Assembly: GCA_947449765.1 (NCBI GenBank) | Contig: CANFSP010000007.1 | Coordinates: forward strand, 20,414-84,413 | Reading direction: 5' to 3' | Length of the DNA: 64,000 bases | DNA from: Actinomycetota bacterium | Lineage (GTDB): Bacteria; Actinomycetota; Actinomycetes; Actinomycetales; Microbacteriaceae | Shown: positions 1 to 10,264 of the stretch, piece by piece | How the letters are laid out: each line of letters opens with the position of its first letter | How positions within the stretch are numbered: position 1 is the first letter of the stretch | The notes under the pieces: model-generated | What the model was told of the DNA's origin: nothing | What the model saw: the letters and a program-made list of their open reading frames with translations, nothing else | The model's database searches: none | Position numbers and translations under genes: made by a program

Positions 1-717
1 TGCATCGAACCACACGTAGACGACGTGGGTGTCGTCCCAGGGCAGCTTGATTCCCCAGTCGAATGTCGAACGCGAAATTGACAGGTCGTCGAGCCCTTGC
101 TTGACAAATTGGATGACCTCGTTGCGCGCCGACTCCGGCTGCACAAACTCAGGTCGTTGCTCATAGAGGTCGAGCAACTGCTGTTGAAAGTCGCTCATCC
201 TAAAGAAGTAGTTCTTCTCGTGGAGGGTTTCTACGGGTTTCGAGTGGATGGCACAGACCTGCTGACCGTCATACTCCCCCGCGCCGTTGACGAGGTCGGA
301 TGGCTGTTTGTACTCCTCGCACCCCACGCAGTATGCGCCCTCATACTCGCCGGTGTATATGAAACCAGCATCGTAAAGCGTGGTCAGAAACTTTTGCACG
401 TTGACTTCGTGGCGTTCCTCCGTCGTGCGAATGAAATCGTCGTTGCTGATCGAAATCGTGTTGAGCAGGGGCTTCCACGCGCTCTCGACAAGGCGGTCAG
501 CCCACTCTTGCGGTGTCGCACCATTCGCCGTCGCGGTGCGCAAAATCTTTTGCCCGTGCTCATCAGTGCCGGTCAGCAGCCAGGTGTCGTCGCCAGCCTG
601 GCGGTGCCAGCGCGCCACAACGTCAGCAGCCACCTCGGTGTACGCGTGGCCAATGTGCGGCACGTCGTTGACGTAAAAGATGGGCGTCGTGACGAAGAAG
701 GACCTGCCGGAAGCCAT
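1..717 (-). CDS. metG: Methionyl-tRNA synthetase, N-terminal 239 codons (partial)
   Basis: This gene charges tRNA-Met with methionine in the cytoplasm. Reading the minus strand from the ATG at 717 gives 239 uninterrupted codons that run off the window start, so the C-terminal part is missing. The class I signature HIGH lies at residues 21-24 in the context PHIGHAYT. It is followed by TGTDEHGQK and by a zinc-type cysteine pair in AYCVGCEEYK, all typical of MetRS. The start lies 4 bases after the rsmI stop, so the two genes are probably co-transcribed. The pairing of metG, rsmI and pmt is a familiar actinobacterial arrangement. Confidence 0.93.
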   Translation of the reverse strand, partial: MASGRSFFVTTPIFYVNDVPHIGHAYTEVAADVVARWHRQAGDDTWLLTGTDEHGQKILRTATANGATPQEWADRLVESAWKPLLNTISISNDDFIRTTEERHEVNVQKFLTTLYDAGFIYTGEYEGAYCVGCEEYKQPSDLVNGAGEYDGQQVCAIHSKPVETLHEKNYFFRMSDFQQQLLDLYEQRPEFVQPESARNEVIQFVKQGLDDLSISRSTFDWGIKLPWDDTHVVYVWFDA

Positions 718-721
718 GACC

Positions 722-1543
722 CTAGTTTAGTTTGCGTGCGAGTGCCGCCTGATACAGGTCGCGCGTGGAGAGGCTGGTCGAGGATGAGACCTGAGCGCAC
801 GCCTCTTTAAGACGCATTCCACTCGCGGTGAGTGCGTCGATTTCTGCCAGCGCGGAATCGAGTGAAATCACCGTGGCGGATGCTCCGTGCACCAGCACCA
901 CGATTTCACCGCGCACCCCCTCGGCAGCCCACGCGTGTAGCTCAGCAAGGTTTCCCCGACGGACTTCTTCAAACTTTTTCGTGAGTTCGCGACACACTAC
1001 CGCGTCACGGGTCGCGCCGAAGGCGTCGCGGGCATCGGCGAGCGCATCCGCCAAACGGTTTGGCGATTCATAAAAGATCATGGTTCGACGTTCGTGCGCG
1101 AGTTCGATAAACCGGGCACGACGCTCCCCCGACTTGCGGGGTAGGAAGCCCTCAAACGTGAACCGGTCGGTGGGCAGTCCAGATACGGCGAGCGCCGTAA
1201 TAACCGCACTCGGACCGGGCACGCTTGTGACGGTCACGCCGGCAGCAACGGCGGCACGAACGAGGTGGTATCCGGGGTCGCTCACCGTGGGCATGCCGGC
1301 ATCGCTGAGAACAAGAACATCCATTTCGGCGGCTAGTACAACAAGCTCGTCGGCGACAGCAGCCTCATTGTGATCGTGCAGGGCGACCAGTCGTGGTCGA
1401 TTCGTGATACCGAGAGCGGTGAGGAGCTTGTGGGTGGTTCTCGTGTCCTCACTCGCAATGAGACTCACGCGCTCGAGCGTTTCACTTAACCTCGCGGACG
1501 CATCACCCAGATTGCCGAGAGGTGTTCCACCGAGAATGATCAC
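722..1543 (-). CDS. rsmI: 16S rRNA (cytidine-1402-2'-O)-methyltransferase
   Basis: RsmI methylates the 2'-OH of C1402 in the decoding centre of 16S rRNA using S-adenosylmethionine. The 273-residue product has the family's N-terminal GTPLGNLGDAS, the SEDTRTTHKLL segment and the SVPGPSAVITAL and FEGFLPRKSGER motifs of the tetrapyrrole-methylase fold. The start is a GTG at 1541-1543. It is transcribed away from pmt, with 58 bases between the two start codons, and reads into metG. Confidence 0.93.
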   Translation of the reverse strand: MIILGGTPLGNLGDASARLSETLERVSLIASEDTRTTHKLLTALGITNRPRLVALHDHNEAAVADELVVLAAEMDVLVLSDAGMPTVSDPGYHLVRAAVAAGVTVTSVPGPSAVITALAVSGLPTDRFTFEGFLPRKSGERRARFIELAHERRTMIFYESPNRLADALADARDAFGATRDAVVCRELTKKFEEVRRGNLAELHAWAAEGVRGEIVVLVHGASATVISLDSALAEIDALTASGMRLKEACAQVSSSTSLSTRDLYQAALARKLN

Positions 1544-1601
1544 GGCACCAAGTCTGCCAGTTCTCAGGTTGTCTGCCCGGCTCCACCACTATTCTGGGCA
1601 G

Positions 1602-3260
1602 GTGAGTGCGCCTTCATCCTTTGACTCGATCGTTTCGGGAAACGCACCCACACCAGGCGCCCCAGAACCCGCCCATTCGCCCGATTCCGTCATCACCGGC
1701 TCCCGACTCGACGACTGGTGTGCGCGACTACTGCGCACGCCCGCTCGAGTGCAACTCTGGTACTGGGGCGGTCCGCTCGTCATTACCGTGGTGGCAGCCC
1801 TACTCCGATTGATTAACCTCGGGTCGCCGCACGCGCTGGTATTCGATGAGACCTACTACGTCAAAGACGCGTGGACCCTGTGGAACAACGGATTCGAGTC
1901 GATGTGGACCGGGTCCGACGTCGACAAGGCGTTCATCTCCGGGCACGTCAATGACTTCAGCACGTCGGGCTCCTACGTGGTACACCCACCCTTGGGCAAG
2001 TGGCTCATCGCTCTGGGAATGGTGCTGTTCGGCCCGGCAAATTCATTTGGCTGGCGTTTTAGCGCGGCGATTGCGGGGATTATCGCGGTGTGGTTAGTAA
2101 TCATGATCACCCGACGCCTCACGAAATCGACACTTCTCGCCTGCATCGCGGGTGGCCTCATGGCAATCGACGGCATGGCGATTTCACTGTCGCGAGTATC
2201 GGTTCTCGACAACTTTCTCATGCTGTTCACGCTCACAGGTTTCTACCTGATTGTGCTCGATCGACAGTGGGCATCGACACGGCTGGCTGCTCGACTGAGC
2301 CAGATTCGAGTCGACGAGCGAGCCCCAAGCTGGGGACCTCTGGTCTGGTGGCGGCCATGGCTCCTTCTCGCCGGTGTGGCATTCGGTGCGGCGTGCGCCG
2401 TGAAATGGTCCGGGGTGTGGTTCCTCGCGATTTTTGGCATTTATGTCGTGATCATGGATGCGCTCGATCGACGCCGGCTAGGCATACCGCTCTGGTTCTC
2501 CGCCGCGGCCCTTAAGCAGGCGCCCATCGCTTTTCTCACCATGGTGCCTGTCGCGCTCGTGACGTACATCTCCTCGTGGACCGGTTGGATAGTCACGAGC
2601 GGAGGCTACTACCGCCACTGGATCGACGACCATCCTGACCTGCACGCGACGGGAATCTGGTCGTGGATTCCGATGTGGGCTCAAGATCTCTGGTTTTACC
2701 ACCAGACGGCCTACGGTTTTCATGTTGGGCTGAGCACGCCGCATCCGTACCAATCAAATCCGTTGATGTGGTTGCTGATGGATCGACCGACCTCGATGTA
2801 CTACCAGGGCTCATCCGCCGGTCAAAATGGATGCGCGTTTAGCGCCTGCTCCGAAGCGATCAACCCGGTCGATAATCCGTTCATCTGGTACGCCGCCGTG
2901 GCCGCGCTGGTCTATCTCGTCTATCGCTTTGTTCGTTACCGACAGTGGACCGTGGGTGTCGTCCTCGCCGGAGTTGCAGCAGGTTACCTGCCGTGGCTGA
3001 TGTACCTGAATCGCACTGTTTTTTCTTTTTATGCGATTGTGTTTGTGCCCTACCTCCTGATCGGGCTGGCGATCACCATCGGAATTATTCTGGGCAGCCG
3101 AACTGACCCCCGCGAAAAACGGGAACGACGGATTGCCCTGGTCAGCACCTACGGAATTCTTGCTCTGGTTTTTTCGGCGTTCTTCTACCCGATCTGGACG
3201 GGAATCCAGACTCCGCTGTGGTTCTGGCAAATTCACATGTGGTTGCCCAGCTGGGTCTAG
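1602..3260 (+). CDS. pmt: Dolichyl-phosphate-mannose-protein O-mannosyltransferase (Pmt)
   Basis: This membrane enzyme transfers mannose from a polyprenyl-phosphate carrier to Ser/Thr of exported proteins. I chose the GTG at 1602 (VSAPSSFDS), which gives 552 residues. The open frame extends upstream to 1404, but that part overlaps rsmI and has no family character. The first membrane helix (about residues 50-70) is followed by the external FDETYYVKD loop carrying the conserved Asp-Glu pair of GT39 enzymes, and several further helices run to the C-terminus. The divergent rsmI neighbour matches the order known in mycobacteria. The several large secreted proteins in this window could be substrates; that is inference. 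Confidence 0.9.
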   Translation: MSAPSSFDSIVSGNAPTPGAPEPAHSPDSVITGSRLDDWCARLLRTPARVQLWYWGGPLVITVVAALLRLINLGSPHALVFDETYYVKDAWTLWNNGFESMWTGSDVDKAFISGHVNDFSTSGSYVVHPPLGKWLIALGMVLFGPANSFGWRFSAAIAGIIAVWLVIMITRRLTKSTLLACIAGGLMAIDGMAISLSRVSVLDNFLMLFTLTGFYLIVLDRQWASTRLAARLSQIRVDERAPSWGPLVWWRPWLLLAGVAFGAACAVKWSGVWFLAIFGIYVVIMDALDRRRLGIPLWFSAAALKQAPIAFLTMVPVALVTYISSWTGWIVTSGGYYRHWIDDHPDLHATGIWSWIPMWAQDLWFYHQTAYGFHVGLSTPHPYQSNPLMWLLMDRPTSMYYQGSSAGQNGCAFSACSEAINPVDNPFIWYAAVAALVYLVYRFVRYRQWTVGVVLAGVAAGYLPWLMYLNRTVFSFYAIVFVPYLLIGLAITIGIILGSRTDPREKRERRIALVSTYGILALVFSAFFYPIWTGIQTPLWFWQIHMWLPSWV

Positions 3261-3345
3261 CCGCCAACCCACACACATCAGCTACCCGCGTTACGCCGTG
3301 TTACTCCACTGCGTGCTCGCCGTCTCTGGCGCGAAAAAGCGCCGG

Positions 3346-3351
3346 TACGCT
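3346..3351 (+). promoter_or_regulatory. Probable -10 element of metY, near-leaderless
   Basis: TACGCT lies 7 bases before the metY ATG at 3359 and there is no Shine-Dalgarno sequence in between, so transcription probably starts at or next to the start codon. A short GGCGC/GCGCC hairpin (3328-3343) lies just upstream. Confidence 0.5.
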
Positions 3352-3358
3352 AGAAGTC

Positions 3359-4651
3359 ATGGCAGATCGCGAATACGGGTTCAAGACTCGATCCATCCAC
3401 GCAGGAAATATCCCCGATGAGGTCAGTGGCGCTAGAGCCCTCCCCATCTACCAGAGCAGTGCGTTTGTCTTTGATAATACGGATGACGCTGCCGCCCGCT
3501 TTGCGTTGCAGAAGTACGGCAACATCTACTCGCGTCTGGCCAACCCGACCGTGGCTTCGTTTGAGGAACGCGTGGCAAGTCTCGAGGGTGGACTTGGTGC
3601 AGTCGCGACAGCATCCGGATTGTCTGCCCAGTACATCACGTTCGCCTCACTGTGTCGGGCCGGCGATCACATCGTGGCCTCAGCCAACCTCTACGGCGGT
3701 TCCATCACGCAGCTCGACGTCACGCTTCGCCGTTTCGGCATCGAAACGACATTCGTCAACTCATCCAACCCTGAAGATTATGCCGCCGCCATCACCGACA
3801 AGACCAAGGTGATTTACGCCGAGACCGTGGCCAACCCGTCGGGCGAAATTGCCGACATCGAGGGTTTATCGGCGGTTGCTCGGGCACACGAGATTCCGCT
3901 GTTCATAGACTCCACCGTTGCCACACCCTACTTGTGTCGCCCGATGGAGTGGGGCGCGGATGTCGTTGTCCACTCGGCGACCAAGTTCCTCGGTGGCCAC
4001 GGCACCACACTCGGTGGCATCGTCGTCGAATCGGGTCGGTTCCACTGGCACAGTGACAAGTTCCCGCTATTCGATGAGGTTGTCCCGTCGTACGGTGGCC
4101 TGACCTGGGCCGGCAATTTCGGCGAGTACGCCTTTCTCACCCGACTCCGTGCCGAACAGCTGCGCGACATCGGACCGGCACTGCCCCCTCACTCGGCCTG
4201 GCTGCTCGCACAGGGCGTTGAGACACTCCCCTACCGCATGCAGGCGCACGTCGACAATGCTCGCGCCGTCGCCAACTGGCTGGCTGAAGACAAGCGCGTG
4301 GAATCAGTCAACTGGGCCGGACTAGCGTCGCACCCGCACTACGACCGAGCACAGAAGTACCTGCCCTTGGGACCGGGCTCCGTTTTCGGCTTCACCGTGA
4401 AGGGCGGTCGGGATGTGGGGCGCGCGTTCATCGAGAACGTCAACCTGCTCAGCCACGTGGCCAACATTGGTGACGCAAAGTCGCTCGTCATCCACCCCGC
4501 CTCGACCACACACGCTCAGCTCTCGGATGAACAGCTTGAGGCAGCCGGAGTGGGGCCGGGGCTCATCCGACTTTCGGTTGGAATCGAAGATGTCGACGAC
4601 ATCATCTACGACATTGATCAGGCGCTGAGCGTTGCGCTCGCGGCGAAGTAG
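3359..4651 (+). CDS. metY: O-acetylhomoserine sulfhydrylase / homocysteine synthase
   Basis: A PLP enzyme of the Cys/Met metabolism family that makes homocysteine from O-acetylhomoserine and sulfide. The 430-residue length from the ATG at 3359 is the usual MetY length. Upstream in-frame codons back to 3218 overlap the end of pmt and look non-coding. The PLP lysine is K209 in HSATKFLGGHGT. The YGNIYSRLANPT segment (about 53-64) and the ASGLSAQ loop (about 85-91) are typical of the family. The next gene, a CoA-binding protein 14 bases downstream, is probably in the same transcript. Confidence 0.9.
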   Translation: MADREYGFKTRSIHAGNIPDEVSGARALPIYQSSAFVFDNTDDAAARFALQKYGNIYSRLANPTVASFEERVASLEGGLGAVATASGLSAQYITFASLCRAGDHIVASANLYGGSITQLDVTLRRFGIETTFVNSSNPEDYAAAITDKTKVIYAETVANPSGEIADIEGLSAVARAHEIPLFIDSTVATPYLCRPMEWGADVVVHSATKFLGGHGTTLGGIVVESGRFHWHSDKFPLFDEVVPSYGGLTWAGNFGEYAFLTRLRAEQLRDIGPALPPHSAWLLAQGVETLPYRMQAHVDNARAVANWLAEDKRVESVNWAGLASHPHYDRAQKYLPLGPGSVFGFTVKGGRDVGRAFIENVNLLSHVANIGDAKSLVIHPASTTHAQLSDEQLEAAGVGPGLIRLSVGIEDVDDIIYDIDQALSVALAAK

Positions 4652-4665
4652 GAAGGCAGCACACG

Positions 4666-5235
4666 ATGGCTACTGAAGAACTCGTTCAACTGGCAAACGG
4701 ATTAAGTTGCTCGATGCCGGCTAATTCTCCGCTGGCAAAACTTCTTCGCTCCCAGCGCACGTGGGTCGGGCCCGATGCCAAAGCACGAAAGCGCATCCTG
4801 GACAATGCTCAATCGATTGCGATTATCGGCATGTCTGACAAGCCACAACGCTCGAGCTACTTTGTCGGAACCTATCTTCTTCAATCGAGCAACTACCGGG
4901 TGTACTTCGTCAACCCGATGGTGAAGGGCGAAATCCTCGGGCAGCCGGTCTACCCCGATCTCGCGTCACTGCCTGAAGTTCCGGACATTGTCGACGTCTT
5001 CCGCAAGGGCAGCGACATCCCCGCCGTGGTTGACGAGGTCGTTGCCGTCGGTTCGCCGGCCATCTGGGTACAGCTCGGCATTTACAACGAGGATGCCGCG
5101 CGGTACGCCGAAGAAAAGGGGCTCACCGTCGTGATGGACAAGTGCATCAAGATTGAGCACGCACGCTTTGACGGAGGTCTCCACCTTCTCGGCTTCGACA
5201 CCGGCGTCATTAGCGCTAAGCGCCACGCGCGCTAG
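4666..5235 (+). CDS. CoA-binding domain protein (YccU-like)
   Basis: A 189-residue protein with a Rossmann-type CoA_binding_2 domain. Recognisable parts are IAIIGMSDKPQRSSYFVGTYL (about 50-71), the NPMVKGEILGQPVYPDLASLP segment and the IWVQLGIYNEDAARYAEEKGLTVVMDKCIKIEH core. The exact role is unknown; relatives bind CoA and have been linked to stress responses. A ribosome binding site (AGGAAGG) precedes the ATG, and the gene directly follows metY, consistent with a bicistronic unit. Confidence 0.8.
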   Translation: MATEELVQLANGLSCSMPANSPLAKLLRSQRTWVGPDAKARKRILDNAQSIAIIGMSDKPQRSSYFVGTYLLQSSNYRVYFVNPMVKGEILGQPVYPDLASLPEVPDIVDVFRKGSDIPAVVDEVVAVGSPAIWVQLGIYNEDAARYAEEKGLTVVMDKCIKIEHARFDGGLHLLGFDTGVISAKRHAR

Positions 5236-5274
5236 CCCGAACTGAGCGCGCATGCGACTCGAGGGCGGAAACCC

Positions 5275-5340
5275 TGAGCCTCTGCGCGGATTGAGCCTCT
5301 GCGCGGATTGAGCCTCTGCGCGGATTGAGCCTGTCGAAAT
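5275..5340. repeat. 17-bp tandem repeat, three copies plus a partial fourth
   Basis: The unit TGAGCCTCTGCGCGGAT is repeated at 5275-5291, 5292-5308 and 5309-5325. A diverged end, TGAGCCTGTCGAAAT, follows at 5326-5340. The array lies in the gap between the convergent CoA-binding gene and the amidohydrolase. The last copy, on the other strand, reads TTCGACAGGCTCA, which resembles a short dispersed repeat I know from many bacterial genomes. Confidence 0.85.
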
Positions 5341-5387
5341 CCAACTTGTGGACAGCCAGTGTGACGACAGGCGCAACCCACGGAGGC

Positions 5388-7094
5388 TTAGCAGCGGTGT
5401 GTTGCGTGCTTGTGAAGGTCCTTGTGTTCGTCCGCGGGCACACTTTTCGCAACACCCATGAACGCGTCGAGGTCGATGCGATTCCCGCCGAGCCAGGTTC
5501 CTAGCACCTGGCACTCCGTCGAAAGCTTGAGCACATCCACCTCATACGGATCCGCCGAGAGCTCGACGAAGTCAGCGAGTTTGCCTACCTCAATCGACCC
5601 GACAAGATCTTCACGTTTGAGAACTCGAGCGGCGTTGATGGTTTCCGCGGCGAGACCCTCGTGCAGGCTGATCTGCTGGTTTTCACCACGCAGTGCACCG
5701 CTTCGCGTTCGGCGAGTGACCGCCGTCTGCACGTTGAGAAGCGGGGTTGGAGGTGTCACGGAACCATCATTGTGGAAGGCGACGGGCGCACCGGAATCGA
5801 ACGCGTCACGAAAACGCTGCCACTGCGCGCCGTACTGAGAATCGAACATCTGGCCATCGAGCAAATCGCCCCAGTAATAGAACTGGAACGGTGCCATGGA
5901 AAGCTGCAATCCCATGCGGGCTGCTCGTTCGAACTGATCGCCACGACACGCGCCAACGTGCTCAAGACGCCATCCGTGATTTGTGCCCATCAGCTTGTAC
6001 TTGGTTAACGCGTTCTCGAAAGCATCCAGAACCACATCGAGACCCATGTCTCCGTTGACGTGCACCGACATTTGATTGCCTGTCGGCGCAAACTTGTCGA
6101 GCAAAGCGTCGAGGTCAGAACGCGTATAGTTCATGCCCTTCTCACCGATGCGATCTCCGGTGATTCCGGCACGCTTGGTGGCTTCGGTCTGCAGATACGG
6201 GAAGCTAATCGCGATGTTGCCGACCCACGGTGAACCGTCAGCCCAGAGCTTGATGCCCCCCTTGACCAATAAATCGGTGGAGACACTGCTCTCCAGAGGC
6301 AATTCGCAACCGTCCTCGGTGGACACGTGATAGAGCGAAACCCGCAGTGGATTGTTGGGCATCTGGGCAATCGCCTGGTACGCCGGCAAGAGGGCCTTGT
6401 TATAGGTCATCTCTGACGTCGAGGTGATGCCGTACTCAGCCATGATGCGGTAAAACGCCATAGCACTATGCAGCGGGTTGCCACCTAGAGCAGTCATCAC
6501 AGGCTGAGCGACGATGAGCACCGCCGGTAACTCCCACGCCTGACCGACAAGCTTGCCATCGGCGTCACGCGTAAACGAGCCACCAACCGGGTCAGCGGGC
6601 GGATTGACGTCCCATCCGTTCTGCTTGATCAATGCCGAGGTGAAGTACACCCCGTGACCCGAGTTATCAGCAACCACGGCAACTCGGTCACCAAAGATGG
6701 CGTCGAGGTCGGCCGCGTTCGGCATGGGTCGCTCGTGAAGGAGTGCGTCGAATCCGTTGAACAGGAGTGGTTTGTCTGCCGGCTCACTCTTCATCGCGGC
6801 GGCAAACACGGCCAGGACATCATTCCAGGTCGGTGCATCCCACGGGGCAATCGAGTGAGCAGGAGCCTGAGTCGCGATACCGCTCACGATCGGGTGGCTG
6901 TGCGACTCGACGAATCCAGGCATCAGCGCGGCGGCATGTGAATCGACCACCGATGCACCCGGCAACGCCGTCTGACAATCGGCGAGCGAGCCCACCGCGA
7001 CAATTTTGCCGTTCGAGACCGCAACAGCTTCGGCCCGAGGAGCACTCTCATCCATCGTGATGATGGTGCCCGCGGTAATGATGACGTCAGACAT
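5388..7094 (-). CDS. Amidohydrolase family 3 protein (YtcJ-like)
   Basis: A 568-residue metal-dependent hydrolase of the amidohydrolase_3 group. The N-terminal beta-sandwich segment ADVIITAGTII-like start is followed by PGFVESHSHP with the metal-binding pair H65 and H67. A late FHNDGSV segment carries the expected catalytic Asp, and the C-terminus has GSIEVGKLADFVELSADPYEVD. The substrate cannot be told from sequence; relatives act on formamide-type or cyclic amide bonds. Its ATG overlaps the TGA-side end of the MFS gene by one base, so transport and hydrolysis of a common compound is plausible. A paralogue lies at 46256-47992. Confidence 0.85.
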   Translation of the reverse strand: MSDVIITAGTIITMDESAPRAEAVAVSNGKIVAVGSLADCQTALPGASVVDSHAAALMPGFVESHSHPIVSGIATQAPAHSIAPWDAPTWNDVLAVFAAAMKSEPADKPLLFNGFDALLHERPMPNAADLDAIFGDRVAVVADNSGHGVYFTSALIKQNGWDVNPPADPVGGSFTRDADGKLVGQAWELPAVLIVAQPVMTALGGNPLHSAMAFYRIMAEYGITSTSEMTYNKALLPAYQAIAQMPNNPLRVSLYHVSTEDGCELPLESSVSTDLLVKGGIKLWADGSPWVGNIAISFPYLQTEATKRAGITGDRIGEKGMNYTRSDLDALLDKFAPTGNQMSVHVNGDMGLDVVLDAFENALTKYKLMGTNHGWRLEHVGACRGDQFERAARMGLQLSMAPFQFYYWGDLLDGQMFDSQYGAQWQRFRDAFDSGAPVAFHNDGSVTPPTPLLNVQTAVTRRTRSGALRGENQQISLHEGLAAETINAARVLKREDLVGSIEVGKLADFVELSADPYEVDVLKLSTECQVLGTWLGGNRIDLDAFMGVAKSVPADEHKDLHKHATHRC

Positions 7095-8683
7095 TATTTT
7101 GCACTCTTCTTCTTGGCGGCCTTTTCAGCGAGTTTTTCTTCGAGGAACTGATCGACGGGCTCGTTGGCGCCCTTGCGGCTGAGCGAAATGAACATGAGCA
7201 CACCCGCGACAGCAATCAGGACGGCACTAATTGCTGCCGTCTCGGCGAAAGCTGCCGAATAGGCGCCCTCAATTGCTGTCTGCCCCGCGGAGGTCAGCGC
7301 GGCATTCACTGCAGAGTCAGATCCAGTCGCGCTACCGGTTGCCATGAAGTGGGTAATCGTGTCCCAGTTGCTTTGACCCGTTACCGCTCCCTTGGTGATG
7401 TGATCCACCTTTTGCACCGTCATGATGCTGATTGCGGTGGTTGTTCCTGTCAGACCAAGTGAGTAGCCGAACTGTCCGACGACGAGCTTGCTCGAGCTCA
7501 CCGGCCCAAAGAACCTAGCAGGCGCCAAACCGAGAAACAGGTTGCCCTGGGTGGTTGCATTCATCATGTAGCCGACTCCCGCGATAACGAGACCCGGAAC
7601 GAAGATGAGGTAGTTGTCAACCGACCCGGCAAAGACGAAGTCGATGAAACCAACTACCAGAAGCCCATAGCCGAACACCGCGATGAATCGAGCCGGCTTG
7701 CCCCTACCGAGCAGGGCACCAGCGATGAGCGAACCTGCGATGCCGGCAGCCGTGGCGGGAAGCTGTGCGACACCGATCAGGGCTGTGGGCACGTGAGTCA
7801 CATACTGCCAAATGTTGGGGAGCATCTGGCTGATGGCGCCAGAACCGAAGTTCCAGAAAATGCCCATGATAACTGCGCCCACGAAAGCGGGGTGCTTGAG
7901 CATCTCAATCGGGAATACGGGGTGAGACGAGCGTTGCTCACGAATGACGAATGCGAACAGCGCGACGAGACCCACGAGCATCGGAATCAGGAACGCTGCA
8001 GAAGCCATGCCGTTCGTTGCCTGACTGATGCCGTAAAGGAGTCCGGAGACACCGATGGCGAGGAAAATCATTCCGAAGAAGTCGATCTTGCCGCCAGGAA
8101 CCTTATCCACCTTGGGCAGGATGATCGGAATGAGCACGAACGCGAGCACCGAAACCACTGGCAGGATGAAGTACGCATACCTCCAATCGATACCGACGAG
8201 GATGCCACCAAGCACCATGGCCACCACCGGAATCACGCCATTGGTGACGTTGAACAGCGCCATAGCTGGGCCAAGCGACTTCGTCGAGGAGACGTTCTTC
8301 AGCATGCCGTAAGCGCCACCGAAAACCATTCCGAGAGCAACACCGGTGATGACGCGACCGCCCAAGTACATTCCTGCGTTGAGCGAGAATGCCGTGAGAA
8401 GCTGACCCGCCAGGCTCAGAAGCAGAGCCAATGAAACCACGAGGCGACGACCAACTCGGTCGGCAAGCAAACCGCCAGGGATAACCGTTGCGGCGAGCGC
8501 AAGTGTCGAAATACCAGCGGCGAGAGCTTGAGTCGAGGAGTCAAAGTTGAGCGAGTCCGACGCTTTTGCCAGAGCCATCGAGGAGATGATTGGGTCGGCG
8601 ACCTGAATGGCGCCAATGACACCGAGTAACAGAACCGCGACGGTGCGGAATCCTGTTGCGGGAATTTCTTTCGTGGGCGCCAT
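7094..8683 (-). CDS. MFS transporter, DHA2-like (about 14 TM)
   Basis: A 529-residue multi-pass membrane protein. It has the MFS motif GGLLADRVGRRLVV between the early helices, the antiporter-like GGAYGMLKNV region and enough hydrophobic segments for about 14 helices, followed by a Lys/Ala-rich cytoplasmic tail. A strong ribosome binding site (AAAAAGGAG) precedes the ATG. It lies 28 bases after the TauE gene and overlaps the amidohydrolase by one base. The substrate is unknown. Confidence 0.85.
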   Translation of the reverse strand: MAPTKEIPATGFRTVAVLLLGVIGAIQVADPIISSMALAKASDSLNFDSSTQALAAGISTLALAATVIPGGLLADRVGRRLVVSLALLLSLAGQLLTAFSLNAGMYLGGRVITGVALGMVFGGAYGMLKNVSSTKSLGPAMALFNVTNGVIPVVAMVLGGILVGIDWRYAYFILPVVSVLAFVLIPIILPKVDKVPGGKIDFFGMIFLAIGVSGLLYGISQATNGMASAAFLIPMLVGLVALFAFVIREQRSSHPVFPIEMLKHPAFVGAVIMGIFWNFGSGAISQMLPNIWQYVTHVPTALIGVAQLPATAAGIAGSLIAGALLGRGKPARFIAVFGYGLLVVGFIDFVFAGSVDNYLIFVPGLVIAGVGYMMNATTQGNLFLGLAPARFFGPVSSSKLVVGQFGYSLGLTGTTTAISIMTVQKVDHITKGAVTGQSNWDTITHFMATGSATGSDSAVNAALTSAGQTAIEGAYSAAFAETAAISAVLIAVAGVLMFISLSRKGANEPVDQFLEEKLAEKAAKKKSAK

Positions 8684-8711
8684 GCGCTCGCTCCTTTTTG
8701 TTGAGGTGGCT

Positions 8712-9488
8712 TTAATATATCGGTCTATGGGGCTTTGTTAATCGAATTGCTCGGACGGCGAATTGCGCGGCGATGCCCAACATGAGAATCGCGAAGAGAA
8801 TATTGTTCACTGTCTCCGGCATCGCCTTGGCGACGATGACTCCGGTAAACGAGACAGCGCCTGCAATCACTCCGATGGAAAGACCAACCTTGACGTCAAC
8901 AAATCCATTGCGCAGATTCACCCAACCTCCCACGAGCGAGGCGGGAATGAGCATTACCAGAGATGTGCCCTTTGCTTCGAAACTTGAGAATCCAAAAAAG
9001 ATGACGAGAAGCGGGACGACAATGATTCCGCCACCGACCCCCAACAATCCGGCAAGCAACCCGGCGAAGACACCAATTCCGGCCATCTCGAGGTAGTTTC
9101 CCCAGTCCAAACCAGTGTTCGTGTCAATACCGCCAGAGTCGATTGAAAACATCATGCGAACAGCAAGAACGAGGACCAGCGCGACAAAAATCCACAGGAT
9201 GACCCGTGCGGACACGACTTTGAGCAACCGGGCGCCAACATACGATCCGGTGATTGACCCCACAGATAGGGCCACAGCGGGCAACCAGAGGACTCCACCA
9301 CTTGCTGCGTAACTGACTGTTCCGGCGACGGCGGTCACGGCAATGGCGGCTAGTGACGTAGCCGAAGCTTTCTTGATGTCGAAAGCAAAGAACGCCATGA
9401 GCAACGGAATGATGATGAACCCACCGCCGACACCAAACAAACCGCTGAGGAATCCGCCAATTAGACCGATGCCAACCAGCGCGATCAC
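8712..9488 (-). CDS. TauE/SafE family anion exporter
   Basis: A 258-residue membrane protein with the two-fold repeat of the sulfite exporter family: GFLSGLFGVGGGFIIIPLL near the N-terminus and GLLAGLLGVGGGIIVVPLL in the second half. The start is GTG at 9488. Family members export sulfite or sulfoacetate. The gene sits 11 bases behind the ABC ATPase of an amino-acid uptake system, which suggests, without proving, that the imported compound contains sulfur. Confidence 0.87.
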   Translation of the reverse strand: MIALVGIGLIGGFLSGLFGVGGGFIIIPLLMAFFAFDIKKASATSLAAIAVTAVAGTVSYAASGGVLWLPAVALSVGSITGSYVGARLLKVVSARVILWIFVALVLVLAVRMMFSIDSGGIDTNTGLDWGNYLEMAGIGVFAGLLAGLLGVGGGIIVVPLLVIFFGFSSFEAKGTSLVMLIPASLVGGWVNLRNGFVDVKVGLSIGVIAGAVSFTGVIVAKAMPETVNNILFAILMLGIAAQFAVRAIRLTKPHRPIY

Positions 9489-9499
9489 GCGCCGGGCGA

Positions 9500-10256
<757 letters not shown>

Positions 10257-10264
<8 letters not shown>

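Noticed and set aside
1404..1601. Upstream extension of the Pmt reading frame
   Set aside because: It overlaps rsmI on the other strand and has no membrane or family character; the GTG at 1602 is preferred.
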